From NCBI RefSeq assembly GCF_000023105.1, contig NC_012669.1, positions 2,853,025 to 2,917,024 of the forward strand: a stretch of DNA of 64,000 nt, read 5' to 3'. Positions 18,288-27,116 of this stretch are shown piece by piece. The notes beneath the pieces were generated by a model. That model saw only the letters and a list, made by a program, of their open reading frames with translations. It was not told where the DNA came from and searched no databases. Each line of letters starts with the position of its first letter. Positions within the stretch are counted from its first letter, which is position 1. Source of the stretch: Beutenbergia cavernae DSM 12333 (GTDB taxonomy: Bacteria; Actinomycetota; Actinomycetes; Actinomycetales; Beutenbergiaceae). A program made the position numbers and the translations under genes.

Positions 18288-19136
18288 TCACCAGGCCGGC
18301 ACCCAGTCCATGGTGTCCGGGTGACCGCCGATGCGGCCGCCGTCGCCCTGGTCGAGCGCGGCGATCGCCGCCATCTGCTCCGGGCTCAGCTCGACGTCGA
18401 ACAGCTCGATGTTCTCCACCACGCGCGAACGCGTCACCGACTTCGGGAACACGATCGATCCGCGCTGGAGGTGCCACCGCAGCACCACCTGGGCAGGGGT
18501 CTTCCCGACCGCCTCGGCGACGGCGACGATCGCGGGGTCGTCGAGCACCTTGCCCTGCGCGATCGGCGACCACGCCTCGGTGGCGATGCCGTGCTGCTCG
18601 CCGAAGTCCCGCACCGCGGAGTTGAGGAAGTACGGGTGGAGCTCGATCTGGTTGACGGCCGGCACGACGTCGGTCTCGTCGAGGAGGCGCTGCAGGTGCG
18701 GCACCTGGAAGTTCGAGACGCCGATCGAGCGCGCCCGCCCGTCCGCGGCGAACTCCCCCAGCGTGCGCCACGTGGAGACGAAGTCGCCGTCGTAGAGCGT
18801 CGGCAGCGGCCAGTGGATGAGGAACAGGTCCACGTGGTCGGTGCCGAGCTCGGTGAGCGTGCCCTCGAAGGCGCGGCGGGCATCGTCGGGCCGGTGGTAG
18901 CCGTTGTTCAGCTTGCTCGTGAGGTAGACGTCGCCGCGGTCGAGGCCGCTGGCGCGCACCGCGTCGCCCACGCCGCGCTCGTTCCGGTACATCTGGGCCG
19001 TGTCGATGTGGCGGTAGCCGATCTCGAGAGCCTGCGCGACGGCGTCGGCGGTCTCCTCCGGCGGGATCTGGAACACCCCGAATCCGAGCTGGGGGATCTC
19101 GTGGCCGTCGTTGAGCGTGATCGTCGGAATCGCCAT
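18288..19136 (-). CDS. aldo/keto reductase (2,5-diketogluconate reductase type)
   Basis: Predicted 282-aa TIM-barrel NADPH oxidoreductase. The catalytic set is visible as Asp and Tyr in HIDTAQMY, Lys in LTSKLNN and His in LIHWPLP; the NADP-binding stretch VFPKSVTRSRVVEN is near the C-terminus. The gene appears leaderless: minus-strand TAGCCT is followed by six bases and ATG 19136. Substrate is unknown. It is divergent from the F420-0 importer genes. Confidence 0.9.
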   Translation of the reverse strand: MAIPTITLNDGHEIPQLGFGVFQIPPEETADAVAQALEIGYRHIDTAQMYRNERGVGDAVRASGLDRGDVYLTSKLNNGYHRPDDARRAFEGTLTELGTDHVDLFLIHWPLPTLYDGDFVSTWRTLGEFAADGRARSIGVSNFQVPHLQRLLDETDVVPAVNQIELHPYFLNSAVRDFGEQHGIATEAWSPIAQGKVLDDPAIVAVAEAVGKTPAQVVLRWHLQRGSIVFPKSVTRSRVVENIELFDVELSPEQMAAIAALDQGDGGRIGGHPDTMDWVPAW

Positions 19137-19274
19137 GCGACTAGGCTAGGGGGCGAGGACCCCGGGGCGTGACCTGCCCCGGCGAGGCACGTCGGTCTTG
19201 ACCTGCCGGTCCGGTGCCGTCAGCGCCTTTGGCACGTGCACCCGATCGATCCGTCGACCCTTCGGAGTCCTCCT

Positions 19275-20294
19275 GTGCCCATCCTGAAGTCCCCACGCGC
19301 GCGCCGCTCCTGGTTCGCCGGCGCGCTCGCCGTCGGGGCCCTCGCCCTGGCCGCCTGCGGCGGCGGCGCGAGCGCCGACCCGAACGCCTCCGCCTCCGAG
19401 GAGCAGGCCGCCGCCGACTACGCGGCGTTCACCGCCGACAACTGCGGCACGGACGTGGCGGTCGACGCCGCGCCGCAGCGGATCGTGACCATCAAGTCGA
19501 GCACCACGGAGCTCGTCCTCGCGCTCGGCGCCGGTGACCGCATCGTCGGGACGGCCTACCCGGACGGCCCGGTGCCCGACGAGTACGCCGACGTCATGGC
19601 GGACGTCCCCGTGCTCTCGGACCGGGTCCCGTCCCACGAGGCGGTGCTCGAGCTCGAGCCCGACCTCGTGTACGCCGGCTGGGAGTCGAACCTCGCGGCG
19701 GACGGCGCCGGGGAACGCTCGTCCTTCTCGTCGCTCGGCATCACGACGTTCGTCTCGCCGTCGGCCTGCCAGGAGCCCGGCTACCAGCCGGACCCGCTGA
19801 CGTTCGACGACGTCTTCGCGGAGATCGAGCAGGTGGGCGCGCTCCTCGGCGAGCCCGACGCCGCCGCGGACCTCGTCGAGGAGCAGCGCGCCGCGCTCTC
19901 CGACGTGACGCCCTCGGACGCCGGCCTGAGCGCCGTCTGGTACTCGTCCGGGTCCGACACCCCGTTCGTCGGCGCCGGCATCGGGGCGCCGCAGATGGTG
20001 ATGGACGCCGCCGGCCTGGAGAACATCGCCGCCGACGTCCACGACACGTGGACGTCCCTGTCCTGGGAGGCCGTGGCGGACGCCGAACCCGACGTCATCG
20101 TGCTCGTGGACTCCGAGTGGAACACGGCCGAGAACAAGATCGAGGTGCTGGAGTCGAACCCGGTCACGGCCGCCCTCCCCGCCGTGCAGGACGCGCGCTA
20201 CGTCGTCGTCCCGTTCGCGGCGACCGAGGCGGGGGTGCGCTCCGTGGACGCGGCGCGGACGATCGCCGACCAGCTGGCGGACCTGGAGGGCTGA
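19275..20294 (+). CDS. ABC substrate-binding lipoprotein, putative F420-0 importer
   Basis: Predicted 339-aa lipoprotein of the FecB/BtuF-like class. The signal peptide ends in lipobox LAAC, and the mature part opens with NCGTDVAVDAAPQRIVTIKSSTTELVLALG. GTG 19275 is chosen because GGAG (19264-19267) is well spaced and the signal sequence starts there; an ATG at 19236 in frame is less likely. Sequence and the adjacent cofE and fgd match the actinobacterial cassette annotated as a proposed coenzyme F420-0 transporter. A cobalamin or siderophore role is the alternative from fold alone. Confidence 0.82.
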   Translation: MPILKSPRARRSWFAGALAVGALALAACGGGASADPNASASEEQAAADYAAFTADNCGTDVAVDAAPQRIVTIKSSTTELVLALGAGDRIVGTAYPDGPVPDEYADVMADVPVLSDRVPSHEAVLELEPDLVYAGWESNLAADGAGERSSFSSLGITTFVSPSACQEPGYQPDPLTFDDVFAEIEQVGALLGEPDAAADLVEEQRAALSDVTPSDAGLSAVWYSSGSDTPFVGAGIGAPQMVMDAAGLENIAADVHDTWTSLSWEAVADAEPDVIVLVDSEWNTAENKIEVLESNPVTAALPAVQDARYVVVPFAATEAGVRSVDAARTIADQLADLEG

Positions 20295-21415
20295 TGCTGC
20301 TCGCCGAGCGGACGCCGGCGCCGGCCTCCGAGCCGTCGCCCGGGCCTCGCCGCCCGGGCGTGGTACGAGGTTCTCTCGGCGTGTGGCTCGCCGGTCTGGG
20401 GGTGGCGCTGGCCGTCTCGTTCGTCGTCGCCGTCGCCGTCGGGACGGCGGACATCTCGCCCGGCCAGATCGTGGGATCGGCATGGCACCACGCGGCCGCG
20501 GCGCTCGAGCGGGTGCTCGGCGGCGCGGTGAGCGTGCCCGCGAACCCGCTCAGCACGATCCAGGACGCGATCATCTGGCAGGGCCGCGCCCCGCGCGTCG
20601 TCACGGCCGCCGCCGTCGGCGCCGGGCTCGCGATCGCCGGCGCCGTCATGCAGGCCCTCATGCGCAACCCCCTCGCCGACCCGTACCTGCTCGGGATCTC
20701 GTCCGGCGCCACGCTCGGCGCCGTCGCCGTCCTGCTGCTCGGCGTCGCTGTGCTGCTCCCCGTCGCGGCGTTCGGCGGAGCCCTGCTGGCGCTCGCCCTG
20801 ACGCTCGCCCTGGCCGGCGCGACGACGGGATCCCGGCTGACGCCGTCGCGCACGATCCTCGCGGGGGTGGCCGTCGCTCAGGGATGCGCTGCCGTGACGT
20901 CGTTCGTCATCTTCACGTCCGCGCAGGGCGACTCCTACCGCGAGGTCCTGAGCTGGCTCATGGGCTCGCTCGGCGGGGCGACCTGGTTGAGCGTGGCCAT
21001 CGCGTGCGGGGCGCTCGCGGTGGTCGGCACCGTGCTCGTGACCGGAGGGCGCACGCTCGACGCGTTCGCGTTCGGCGACACGTCCGCCACGAGCCTCGGC
21101 GTCGGCGTGGCCCGCACGCGATGGATCGGCCTCGGGCTGGTCGCCCTGCTCGTCGGCGCGCTCGTGAGCGTGAGCGGGTCGATCGGGTTCGTCGGGCTGG
21201 TCGTCCCGCACGCTGTCCGGCTCGCCGTCTCCAGCCGGCACGTGCGGCTCCTGCCCGTCTCCGCCGGCGTGGGCGCGATCGTGCTCCTGTGGGCGGACAC
21301 GCTGGCGCGGACGGTCATCGCCCCGCGCGAGCTCCCGGTCGGGATCCTGACGGCGGCGATCGGGGCGCCCGTGTTCGCCGTCCTGCTCCTGCGCTCGCGG
21401 CGAGGTGCCGCATGA
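20294..21415 (+). CDS. FecCD-type ABC permease, putative F420-0 importer
   Basis: Predicted 373-aa membrane protein with about ten hydrophobic segments of the BtuC/FecCD family. Family blocks are visible: RAPRVVTAAAVGAGLAIAG, NPLADPYLLGISSGA and GFVGLVVPHAVRL. ATG 20294 shares one base with the upstream stop (TGATG), so it is coupled to the binding protein. It forms the channel of the three-gene importer. Substrate assignment to F420-0 rests on family and neighbours. Confidence 0.87.
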   Translation: MLLAERTPAPASEPSPGPRRPGVVRGSLGVWLAGLGVALAVSFVVAVAVGTADISPGQIVGSAWHHAAAALERVLGGAVSVPANPLSTIQDAIIWQGRAPRVVTAAAVGAGLAIAGAVMQALMRNPLADPYLLGISSGATLGAVAVLLLGVAVLLPVAAFGGALLALALTLALAGATTGSRLTPSRTILAGVAVAQGCAAVTSFVIFTSAQGDSYREVLSWLMGSLGGATWLSVAIACGALAVVGTVLVTGGRTLDAFAFGDTSATSLGVGVARTRWIGLGLVALLVGALVSVSGSIGFVGLVVPHAVRLAVSSRHVRLLPVSAGVGAIVLLWADTLARTVIAPRELPVGILTAAIGAPVFAVLLLRSRRGAA

Positions 21416-22233
21416 CCGCGCCGACGTCCGTGGCGCCGGCCCGCGTCGTCACCGCCGACGATCTCCGCCTGGAGCGCGTCTCGTGGCGCGCGGGGCGGCG
21501 ACTCATCGTCGACGGCGTCGACGTCACGGCCCCGCCCGGCTCCGTGACCGGGGTGCTCGGACCGAACGGGTCCGGGAAGTCCACGCTCCTGCGACTCGTC
21601 GTCGGTGCGTTGCCGCCCGCCGAGGGCACGCTGCTGCTCGCGGGCGAGGACCTCCGCACGATGACGCGTCGAGCCCGCGCCCGTCGCATCGCCCTCGTCG
21701 AGCAGGACAGCCCGACGGACGTGCCGCTGCGCGCCCTCGACGTCGTGCTGCTCGGGCGGACGCCGTTCCGGTCGCGGTGGGCCACCGACTCCCCCGACGA
21801 CGTCGAGCTCGCCCGGGCGATGCTCGCCCGCGTCGGAGCCGCCGACCTCGCCGACCGCGACGTCCCCACCCTGTCCGGCGGGGAGCGCCAGCGCGTGCAC
21901 CTCGCCCGGGCGCTCGCGCAGGAGCCCCACCTCCTCCTCCTCGACGAGCCCACGAACCACCTCGACGTCGCCGCGCAGCTCGCGCTGCTGCGGCTCGTCC
22001 GCGAGCTCGACGGCGTCACGACCCTGGTCGCGCTGCACGACCTCAACCACGCGATGAGCGCGTGCGACCACGTGGTCGTCCTCGACGGCGGCCGGGTCGC
22101 CGCGGCGGGGCCGCCGTCGGAGGTCCTGACCCCCGACCTGCTCGCGCGGGTCTACGGCGTCCGGGCCGACGTCGTCCCGCACGCCCGGGGGGTCACGCTC
22201 GTGTTCTCCGAGCTCGACGAGGCGCCGACCTGA
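21412..22233 (+). CDS. ABC transporter ATP-binding protein, putative F420-0 importer
   Basis: Predicted 273-aa ATPase. Walker A GPNGSGKST, signature LSGGERQR, Walker B LLLLDEPTNHLD and H-loop LVALHD are present in order. ATG 21412 overlaps the permease stop as ATGA. It completes the BtuFCD-like importer. It converges at 12 bp with the VOC protein gene of the fgd-cofE operon. Confidence 0.9.
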   Translation: MTAPTSVAPARVVTADDLRLERVSWRAGRRLIVDGVDVTAPPGSVTGVLGPNGSGKSTLLRLVVGALPPAEGTLLLAGEDLRTMTRRARARRIALVEQDSPTDVPLRALDVVLLGRTPFRSRWATDSPDDVELARAMLARVGAADLADRDVPTLSGGERQRVHLARALAQEPHLLLLDEPTNHLDVAAQLALLRLVRELDGVTTLVALHDLNHAMSACDHVVVLDGGRVAAAGPPSEVLTPDLLARVYGVRADVVPHARGVTLVFSELDEAPT

Positions 22234-22245
22234 CGCGGACCCGGG

Positions 22246-22683
22246 TCACACGACGCAGAACTCGTTGCCCTCCGGGTCGGCCATCGTCACGTGGTCAAGG
22301 CCGCCCGGCCCGGCGTGCTCGGTGAGCGTGCGCGCCCCGGCGTCCGTGAGACGCGCGACCTCGGCGCGGATCCGTCGCTCCCGCTCGCGCTGCGGCACGT
22401 CCCGCCCGCCGGAGACCTTCAGGTCGAGGTGGAGCCGGTTCTTCACGACCTTCGCCTCGGGGACCCTGAGGAACGACAGCGACGGCCCGACGCCCTGCGG
22501 GTCGGCGAGGTAGGCGCTGTCGCCCCACTCCTGCTCCGGGACGCCCTGCGCCAGGAGCCACGCGCCCCAGTCCGCGTAGCCCGCCGGTGGGTCCGGCTCC
22601 GCGTAGCGCAGCGCACCCGCCCAGAACCGCGCCAGCTCGGGCGGGTCCGCAGTGTCGACGGTCAGCCCCCAGCGGACGCTCAC
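22246..22683 (-). CDS. VOC (glyoxalase-like) domain protein
   Basis: Predicted 145-aa soluble protein with the glyoxalase/bleomycin-resistance fold. It has a [19 protein letters not shown] opening, a central NRLHLDLKV strand and a terminal [15 protein letters not shown] strand. Such proteins bind metals or small ligands; function is unknown. GTG 22683 overlaps the cofE stop as GTGA, making it the third gene of the fgd-cofE operon. Whether it has a role in F420 use is open. Confidence 0.82.
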   Translation of the reverse strand: MSVRWGLTVDTADPPELARFWAGALRYAEPDPPAGYADWGAWLLAQGVPEQEWGDSAYLADPQGVGPSLSFLRVPEAKVVKNRLHLDLKVSGGRDVPQRERERRIRAEVARLTDAGARTLTEHAGPGGLDHVTMADPEGNEFCVV

Positions 22684-23510
22684 GGGAACTCGTACCCGCC
22701 CGGGCGGTCGCGGCCCTCGTGCGACGCCTCCTCGTACCCGGCGGCGTAACCCTCGTCGTACGCCTCGCGTGCTCCCTGCGCGAACAGGTCGTCGGCGCCC
22801 GTCCGGTTGAGCCCCCGAGCACCCGGCCCGTCGTCGGCCGTCACGAGGTGCGCGAGGCCGCGGACGACGGCGACCGGTCGCCCGCCGTGCGCGTGCTTCA
22901 CCAGGTCGGCGGCGGCGGCGATCTCGTCCGCAGCCGCGACGATGGTCGCCTCCAGCGGACGCCCGGCGTCGTCGGGCCTGCCCCGCCTGTCGTCCAGGAC
23001 GACGAGCCCGGCAGCGCCGATCCCGATGTCGGCGATCCCCTCGCGCCAGGGGCGGCCCGTGGAGTCCGTGACGAGGACGGCGGGCCGTGCGCCCAGTCGC
23101 GCGGCGAGGCCGCGGCGCAGCGACCGGGCCGACGCGTCCGGGTCCTCGGGCAGCAGCAGCGCCGTCCCGGCGAGCGTGTTCGAGACGTCGACGCCGGCCG
23201 CTGCCATGACGATGCCCTGCCGGTTCTCGACGATGCGCAGGTCGGGGCCGTCGGTGCGCTCCCGGGTCGCGACGACGCGCACCGTCTCGGAGTCGATCGC
23301 CTCCTGGCGCGAGGTAGCCGGGACGAGCCGGCCCTCGGCCTTCGACACGATCTTCGAGGCGACGACGACGACGTCGCCGTCCGCGACGCCGGTGCTCCCG
23401 TCCGGCCACGCGATCGCCGCGAGGACCGGGGTGAGGAGCGCGCCGAGGTCGACGCCGGACGTGACCGTCGGGACGCCGTCGGGCGCGGTGACGAGCAGCA
23501 TGTCGGCCAT
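22680..23510 (-). CDS. cofE: coenzyme F420-0:L-glutamate ligase
   Basis: Predicted 276-aa GTP-dependent ligase adding L-glutamate residues to F420-0. Conserved stretches [18 protein letters not shown], the NTLAG block, [21 protein letters not shown] and [16 protein letters not shown] match CofE/FbiB N-domain proteins. The C-terminal nitroreductase domain found in mycobacterial FbiB is absent, so this is the CofE-only form with a short acidic tail. ATG 23510 was chosen; a GTG at 23519 overlapping the fgd stop as GTGA is also possible. It lies in an operon with fgd and beside the F420-0 importer. Confidence 0.92.
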   Translation of the reverse strand: MADMLLVTAPDGVPTVTSGVDLGALLTPVLAAIAWPDGSTGVADGDVVVVASKIVSKAEGRLVPATSRQEAIDSETVRVVATRERTDGPDLRIVENRQGIVMAAAGVDVSNTLAGTALLLPEDPDASARSLRRGLAARLGARPAVLVTDSTGRPWREGIADIGIGAAGLVVLDDRRGRPDDAGRPLEATIVAAADEIAAAADLVKHAHGGRPVAVVRGLAHLVTADDGPGARGLNRTGADDLFAQGAREAYDEGYAAGYEEASHEGRDRPGGYEFP

Positions 23511-23515
23511 CCCGC

Positions 23516-24514
23516 TCACCGCCCCAGCTTCGGGAGGACGTCGCGGCCGAAGGTCTCGATCCACTCCCGCTGGTTGCGGCCGACGTTGTGCAGGTAGATG
23601 CGGTCGAAGCCGAGGTCGACGTACTTCTGGATCTCCGCCCGGTGTACGTCCGGGTCGGAGGAGATGACGAGGCGGCCCTCGAAGTCCTCGGGGCGCACCA
23701 GCTTCGCCATCGCCGCGAAGTCGAACGGCGAGCGGATGTCCGCCTTGGGGAACTTCATCCCGCCGTTCGGCCACTCGGTCATCGCGTTGGCCAGCGCCGC
23801 CTCGTCCGTCTCGGCCCACGACAGGTGGAGCTGGAGCACCTTCGGCATCCGGGTCGGATCCTTGCCCATCTCCTTCGCCCCGGCGTCGAACCGGTCGAAC
23901 AGCCCGGAGATCTTCTCGAGCGGCGCGCCGACGGTGATGAGCCCGTCCGCGTGGCGACCGGCGCGCTTCGCCGTCACCGGTCCCGCCGTCGCCACGAGGA
24001 TCTCCGGCGCGACCTCCGGCATCGTCCACAGGCGCGTGGACTCGAGCTTGTAGAAGTCGCCCGAGTGCTTGACGTCCTTGCCGGCCAGCGAGCCGTGGAA
24101 CAGCTTCGAGATGATCTCGATCGCCTCGAACATGCGGTTGATGCGTTCGGGCGCCTCCGGCCAATAGCCGGCCACGACGTGCTCGTTGAGCGCTTCTCCG
24201 CTGCCGAGCCCGAGCCAGTGCCGGCCGGGATACATCGCGGCCAGCGTCGCGCTCGCCTGCGCCACCATCGCCGGGTGCCACCGGAACGTGGGCGCCGTGA
24301 CGCCCGGCCCGAAGTCGCCGCGCGTGCGTTCCCCGATCGCCGTCAGGACGTTCCACACGAAGGCGCTCTGCCCCTGCTGCGGCACCCACGGCTGGAAGTG
24401 GTCGGCCGCCATGACGCCGGAGAACCCGTGCGCCTCGGCGTGGGCGGACAGCTCGACCGCCTCCCGCGGGTGGAACTGCTCGAGCATCGCTGCGTATCCG
24501 ACGGTGAGCGCCAT
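23516..24514 (-). CDS. fgd: F420-dependent glucose-6-phosphate dehydrogenase
   Basis: Predicted 332-aa LLM-fold enzyme that reduces F420 with glucose-6-phosphate. The N-terminal [38 protein letters not shown] and [18 protein letters not shown] blocks are those of Fgd. ATG 24514 follows GGAAGGAT. It heads the fgd-cofE-VOC operon and would supply F420H2 to other oxidoreductases. A related F420-dependent sugar-phosphate or alcohol dehydrogenase is the main alternative. Confidence 0.92.
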   Translation of the reverse strand: MALTVGYAAMLEQFHPREAVELSAHAEAHGFSGVMAADHFQPWVPQQGQSAFVWNVLTAIGERTRGDFGPGVTAPTFRWHPAMVAQASATLAAMYPGRHWLGLGSGEALNEHVVAGYWPEAPERINRMFEAIEIISKLFHGSLAGKDVKHSGDFYKLESTRLWTMPEVAPEILVATAGPVTAKRAGRHADGLITVGAPLEKISGLFDRFDAGAKEMGKDPTRMPKVLQLHLSWAETDEAALANAMTEWPNGGMKFPKADIRSPFDFAAMAKLVRPEDFEGRLVISSDPDVHRAEIQKYVDLGFDRIYLHNVGRNQREWIETFGRDVLPKLGR

Positions 24515-24548
24515 GCCCCGATCCTTCCACGGGCCGACGGCGCAGCCG

Positions 24549-25913
24549 CTACGGGTGCGGCAGCGCCGCCGCCATGAGGTCTGAGGCGGCGACGTAGTCG
24601 TCCACCAGCCGCCGCGCGAGATCGACCGAGTCGACCAGCGGGTGCAGCGCGAACGCCGTCCAGGCGAGCGAGCGCGAGCCCGCCCGCGCTGCCTCGATCG
24701 CGGCCCGCTCGGCCGCCTTGAGCTGGGCCATGAGGCCGAGCATGTGCGCGTCCGGCTGAGCGAGATCGCCCGTGCCCGGCCCGAGCGGCTGGACGCCACG
24801 CGCATCGACGGCGCACGGCACCTCGACGACGGCGTCCGCCGGGAGCCCGGTGATCCGGCCGGCGTTCGCGACGTCCAGGATCATCTGGTGCGCCTCGGAG
24901 CCGAGCAGCGCCGCCATGAGGTCGACGGCGACCTCGTGATAGCCGCCACCGACGTCCTCGGCGTCACGCTCCTCGCCGTCGTCGCGGGCCTCGGCCATGT
25001 AGGTCGCCTCGCGCTCGTGCAGCGCCCGCTCCCATGCCGAGGCGGCCGCCGTCGGCCGCGCACCCGCGGCCGCCGTGTAGAAGCCGCCCTGCTGGGCGTC
25101 GAGGAATTCCCCCCGCGTCGCCGTCGCCCCGGTGATCCGCTCCGTCGCCTCGCGGGCGTAGTAGTAGTAGTAGAGGTACTCGTTGGGCAGGGCCCCCAGG
25201 GCACGTACCCAGTCGACGCCGAGCACGCGCGCCTCCTCGATCCGCGTCAGCGCGGCGTCGTCGGCGAGCAGGCCGGGCAGCACGTCCCGCCCCGCGACGT
25301 GCAGGCCCCGCAGCCACCCCAGGTGGTTGAGCCCGACGTAGTCGACGACGGCGTCGGCCACGTCCACGCCGAGCACCCGGCCGACGCGTCGCACCAGGCC
25401 GATGGGGGTGTCGCAGATCCCGACGACGCGGTCCCCGAGGTGGGTGCGCATCGCCTCCGTGATGATCCCCGCCGGGTTCGTGAAGTTGATCGTCCACGCG
25501 TCGGGTGCGTGGCGCGCGATGCGGGCGGCGAGATCGTCGACGACGCCGACCGTGCGCAGCGCGTACGCGATCCCGCCGGCTCCGATCGTTTCCTGGCCGA
25601 GCAGGCCCAGCGCCAGGGGCACCCGCTCGTCGACGATGCGCCCGGCGGTCCCCCCGACCCGGATCGCGCTGAAGACCACGGCGGCACCGGACAGGGCGAC
25701 GTCGAGATCCGGCGTGGCGACGACGCGGGGTCCTCCCCCGCTGCCCCAACCCTCGGCGTCGGCGGCCAGCACCGCCTCGACCGCGCGCAGCCGGTCGGCG
25801 TCCGGATCGGTGAGCACGATCTCGTCGATGCCCGTGCGGTCCCGGGCCGCGGCGACCGCACGGACCACCAGCGGCACGCGGAATCCGCCACCCCCGACGA
25901 TCGTGAGTCTCAC
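24549..25913 (-). CDS. glycoside hydrolase family 4 (6-phospho-beta-glucosidase type)
   Basis: Predicted 454-aa NAD+- and Mn2+-dependent glycosidase. A Rossmann start LTIVGGGGFRVP, the metal-ligand motifs GICDTPIGL (Cys) and GLNHLGW (His) and the EYLYYYYY run are typical of this GH4 subgroup. Such enzymes cleave phosphorylated beta-glucosides by a redox-elimination mechanism. GTG 25913 is used; a GTG three codons upstream (25922) is equally possible. It is divergent from a PfkB-type kinase and sugar ABC importer, so the kinase might phosphorylate an imported sugar for this enzyme, which is inference. Confidence 0.87.
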   Translation of the reverse strand: MRLTIVGGGGFRVPLVVRAVAAARDRTGIDEIVLTDPDADRLRAVEAVLAADAEGWGSGGGPRVVATPDLDVALSGAAVVFSAIRVGGTAGRIVDERVPLALGLLGQETIGAGGIAYALRTVGVVDDLAARIARHAPDAWTINFTNPAGIITEAMRTHLGDRVVGICDTPIGLVRRVGRVLGVDVADAVVDYVGLNHLGWLRGLHVAGRDVLPGLLADDAALTRIEEARVLGVDWVRALGALPNEYLYYYYYAREATERITGATATRGEFLDAQQGGFYTAAAGARPTAAASAWERALHEREATYMAEARDDGEERDAEDVGGGYHEVAVDLMAALLGSEAHQMILDVANAGRITGLPADAVVEVPCAVDARGVQPLGPGTGDLAQPDAHMLGLMAQLKAAERAAIEAARAGSRSLAWTAFALHPLVDSVDLARRLVDDYVAASDLMAAALPHP

Positions 25914-25952
25914 GCCGGTCACGCTACCCGTGCGTGGCAGACTCGTCGGACC

Positions 25953-27116
25953 ATGAACGCCCCCAGCGCCACCACCGACGCCGGTCCTGCCGAGCCCGAC
26001 CGGCTCGACGTCGTGCTCGCGGGAACCGTGTTCTTCGACCTGGTGTTCACCGGGTTCCCGCAACCGCCCGCTCTCGGCACCGAGGTCTTCACGGACGGGA
26101 TGGGCTGCTCGCCGGGCGGCATCGCGAACCTGGCCGTGGCGTCGGCCCGCCTCGGCCTGCGCACCGGCCTGGTCGCCGGGTTCGGGGACGACCTGTACGC
26201 CGACTGGCTGTGCCGCACGCTCGCCGAGCAGGAGCACGTCGACCTCAGCCACTCCCGACGGTTCGACCACTGGCACACGCCCGTCACCGTGTCGCTGGCG
26301 CGGGAGGGCGACCGCAGCCTTATCACGCACGGGCACCCGACGCCCGTGCCGCTCGACGAGCTCGTCGGGCCCCAGCCGCCCGAGTCCCGGGCCGTCATCG
26401 TGGACGTGGGTGATCCTCGCCATCGCGAGGACCCGTGGTGGCGACGCAGCGCCGCCTCCGGCTCCCTGGTGTTCGCCGACGCCGGGTGGGACCCGGACGA
26501 GCGCTGGGGCAGCGAGCTGCTCGACGCGCTCGAGGGGTGCCACGCGTTCACGCCGAACTGCGCCGAGGCCATGGCGTACACGCGCACGAGCTCCCCGGAG
26601 CAGGCGCTGGCGGCGCTGGCCGACCGCGTCCCCCTCGCCGTCGTCACGTGCGGGCGCGACGGCGCCCTCGCGGTCGACTCCTCGACCGGGGAGCGAGCGC
26701 GGGTCCCGTCGCTCGAGGTGGCGGCCATCGACACGACCGGGGCGGGCGACACGTTCGCCAGCGCCCTCGTCCGCGGCACCCTGCTCGGCTGGCCGCTCGA
26801 GCACCGGCTGCGGTTCGCCTCCCTGTGCGCCGCGCTCGCCGTGCAGAACTTCGGCGGCGCGCTCGCGGCGCCCGGCTGGGGCGACATCGCCGACTGGTGG
26901 ACGGCGACGTCGAACGCCGCCGCCGAGGGCCGGCCCGGCGCCGCGGAGACGCTCGCGCGTTACGCGTTCGTCCACGAGCACATCCCCGCGCAGCCGGGGC
27001 GGGTGCGGCGGGCGGAGGCGACGATCGCGCGCTTCTCCGACGCCGCGCCGAGCACGGTGCCCGGCTCGCCTACGCTTCCGGTACCTGAGCACGACCCGAG
27101 GAAGGACCCCTCATGA
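25953..27116 (+). CDS. PfkB-family carbohydrate kinase
   Basis: Predicted 387-aa ribokinase-type sugar kinase. PfkB signature 2 is DTTGAGDTF at about residue 261, containing the catalytic Asp and anion hole; the N-terminal GGIANLAVASARLG matches signature 1. Substrate is not readable. The gene precedes and overlaps (ATGA) the sugar-binding protein gene, so it is the first gene of the importer operon. The last 40 residues are an Arg/Pro-rich extension beyond the kinase fold. Confidence 0.88.
   Translation: MNAPSATTDAGPAEPDRLDVVLAGTVFFDLVFTGFPQPPALGTEVFTDGMGCSPGGIANLAVASARLGLRTGLVAGFGDDLYADWLCRTLAEQEHVDLSHSRRFDHWHTPVTVSLAREGDRSLITHGHPTPVPLDELVGPQPPESRAVIVDVGDPRHREDPWWRRSAASGSLVFADAGWDPDERWGSELLDALEGCHAFTPNCAEAMAYTRTSSPEQALAALADRVPLAVVTCGRDGALAVDSSTGERARVPSLEVAAIDTTGAGDTFASALVRGTLLGWPLEHRLRFASLCAALAVQNFGGALAAPGWGDIADWWTATSNAAAEGRPGAAETLARYAFVHEHIPAQPGRVRRAEATIARFSDAAPSTVPGSPTLPVPEHDPRKDPS

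Noticed and set aside
19137-19274. Possible cobalamin riboswitch before the BtuFCD-like importer
   Set aside because: No B12-box or other conserved riboswitch segment could be read in the 138-bp gap, and gene context favours F420-0 over cobalamin.
25140-25190. A GTAGTAGTAG microsatellite-like run
   Set aside because: On the coding strand it gives the EYLYYYYY motif conserved in this GH4 subgroup, so it is ordinary coding sequence.
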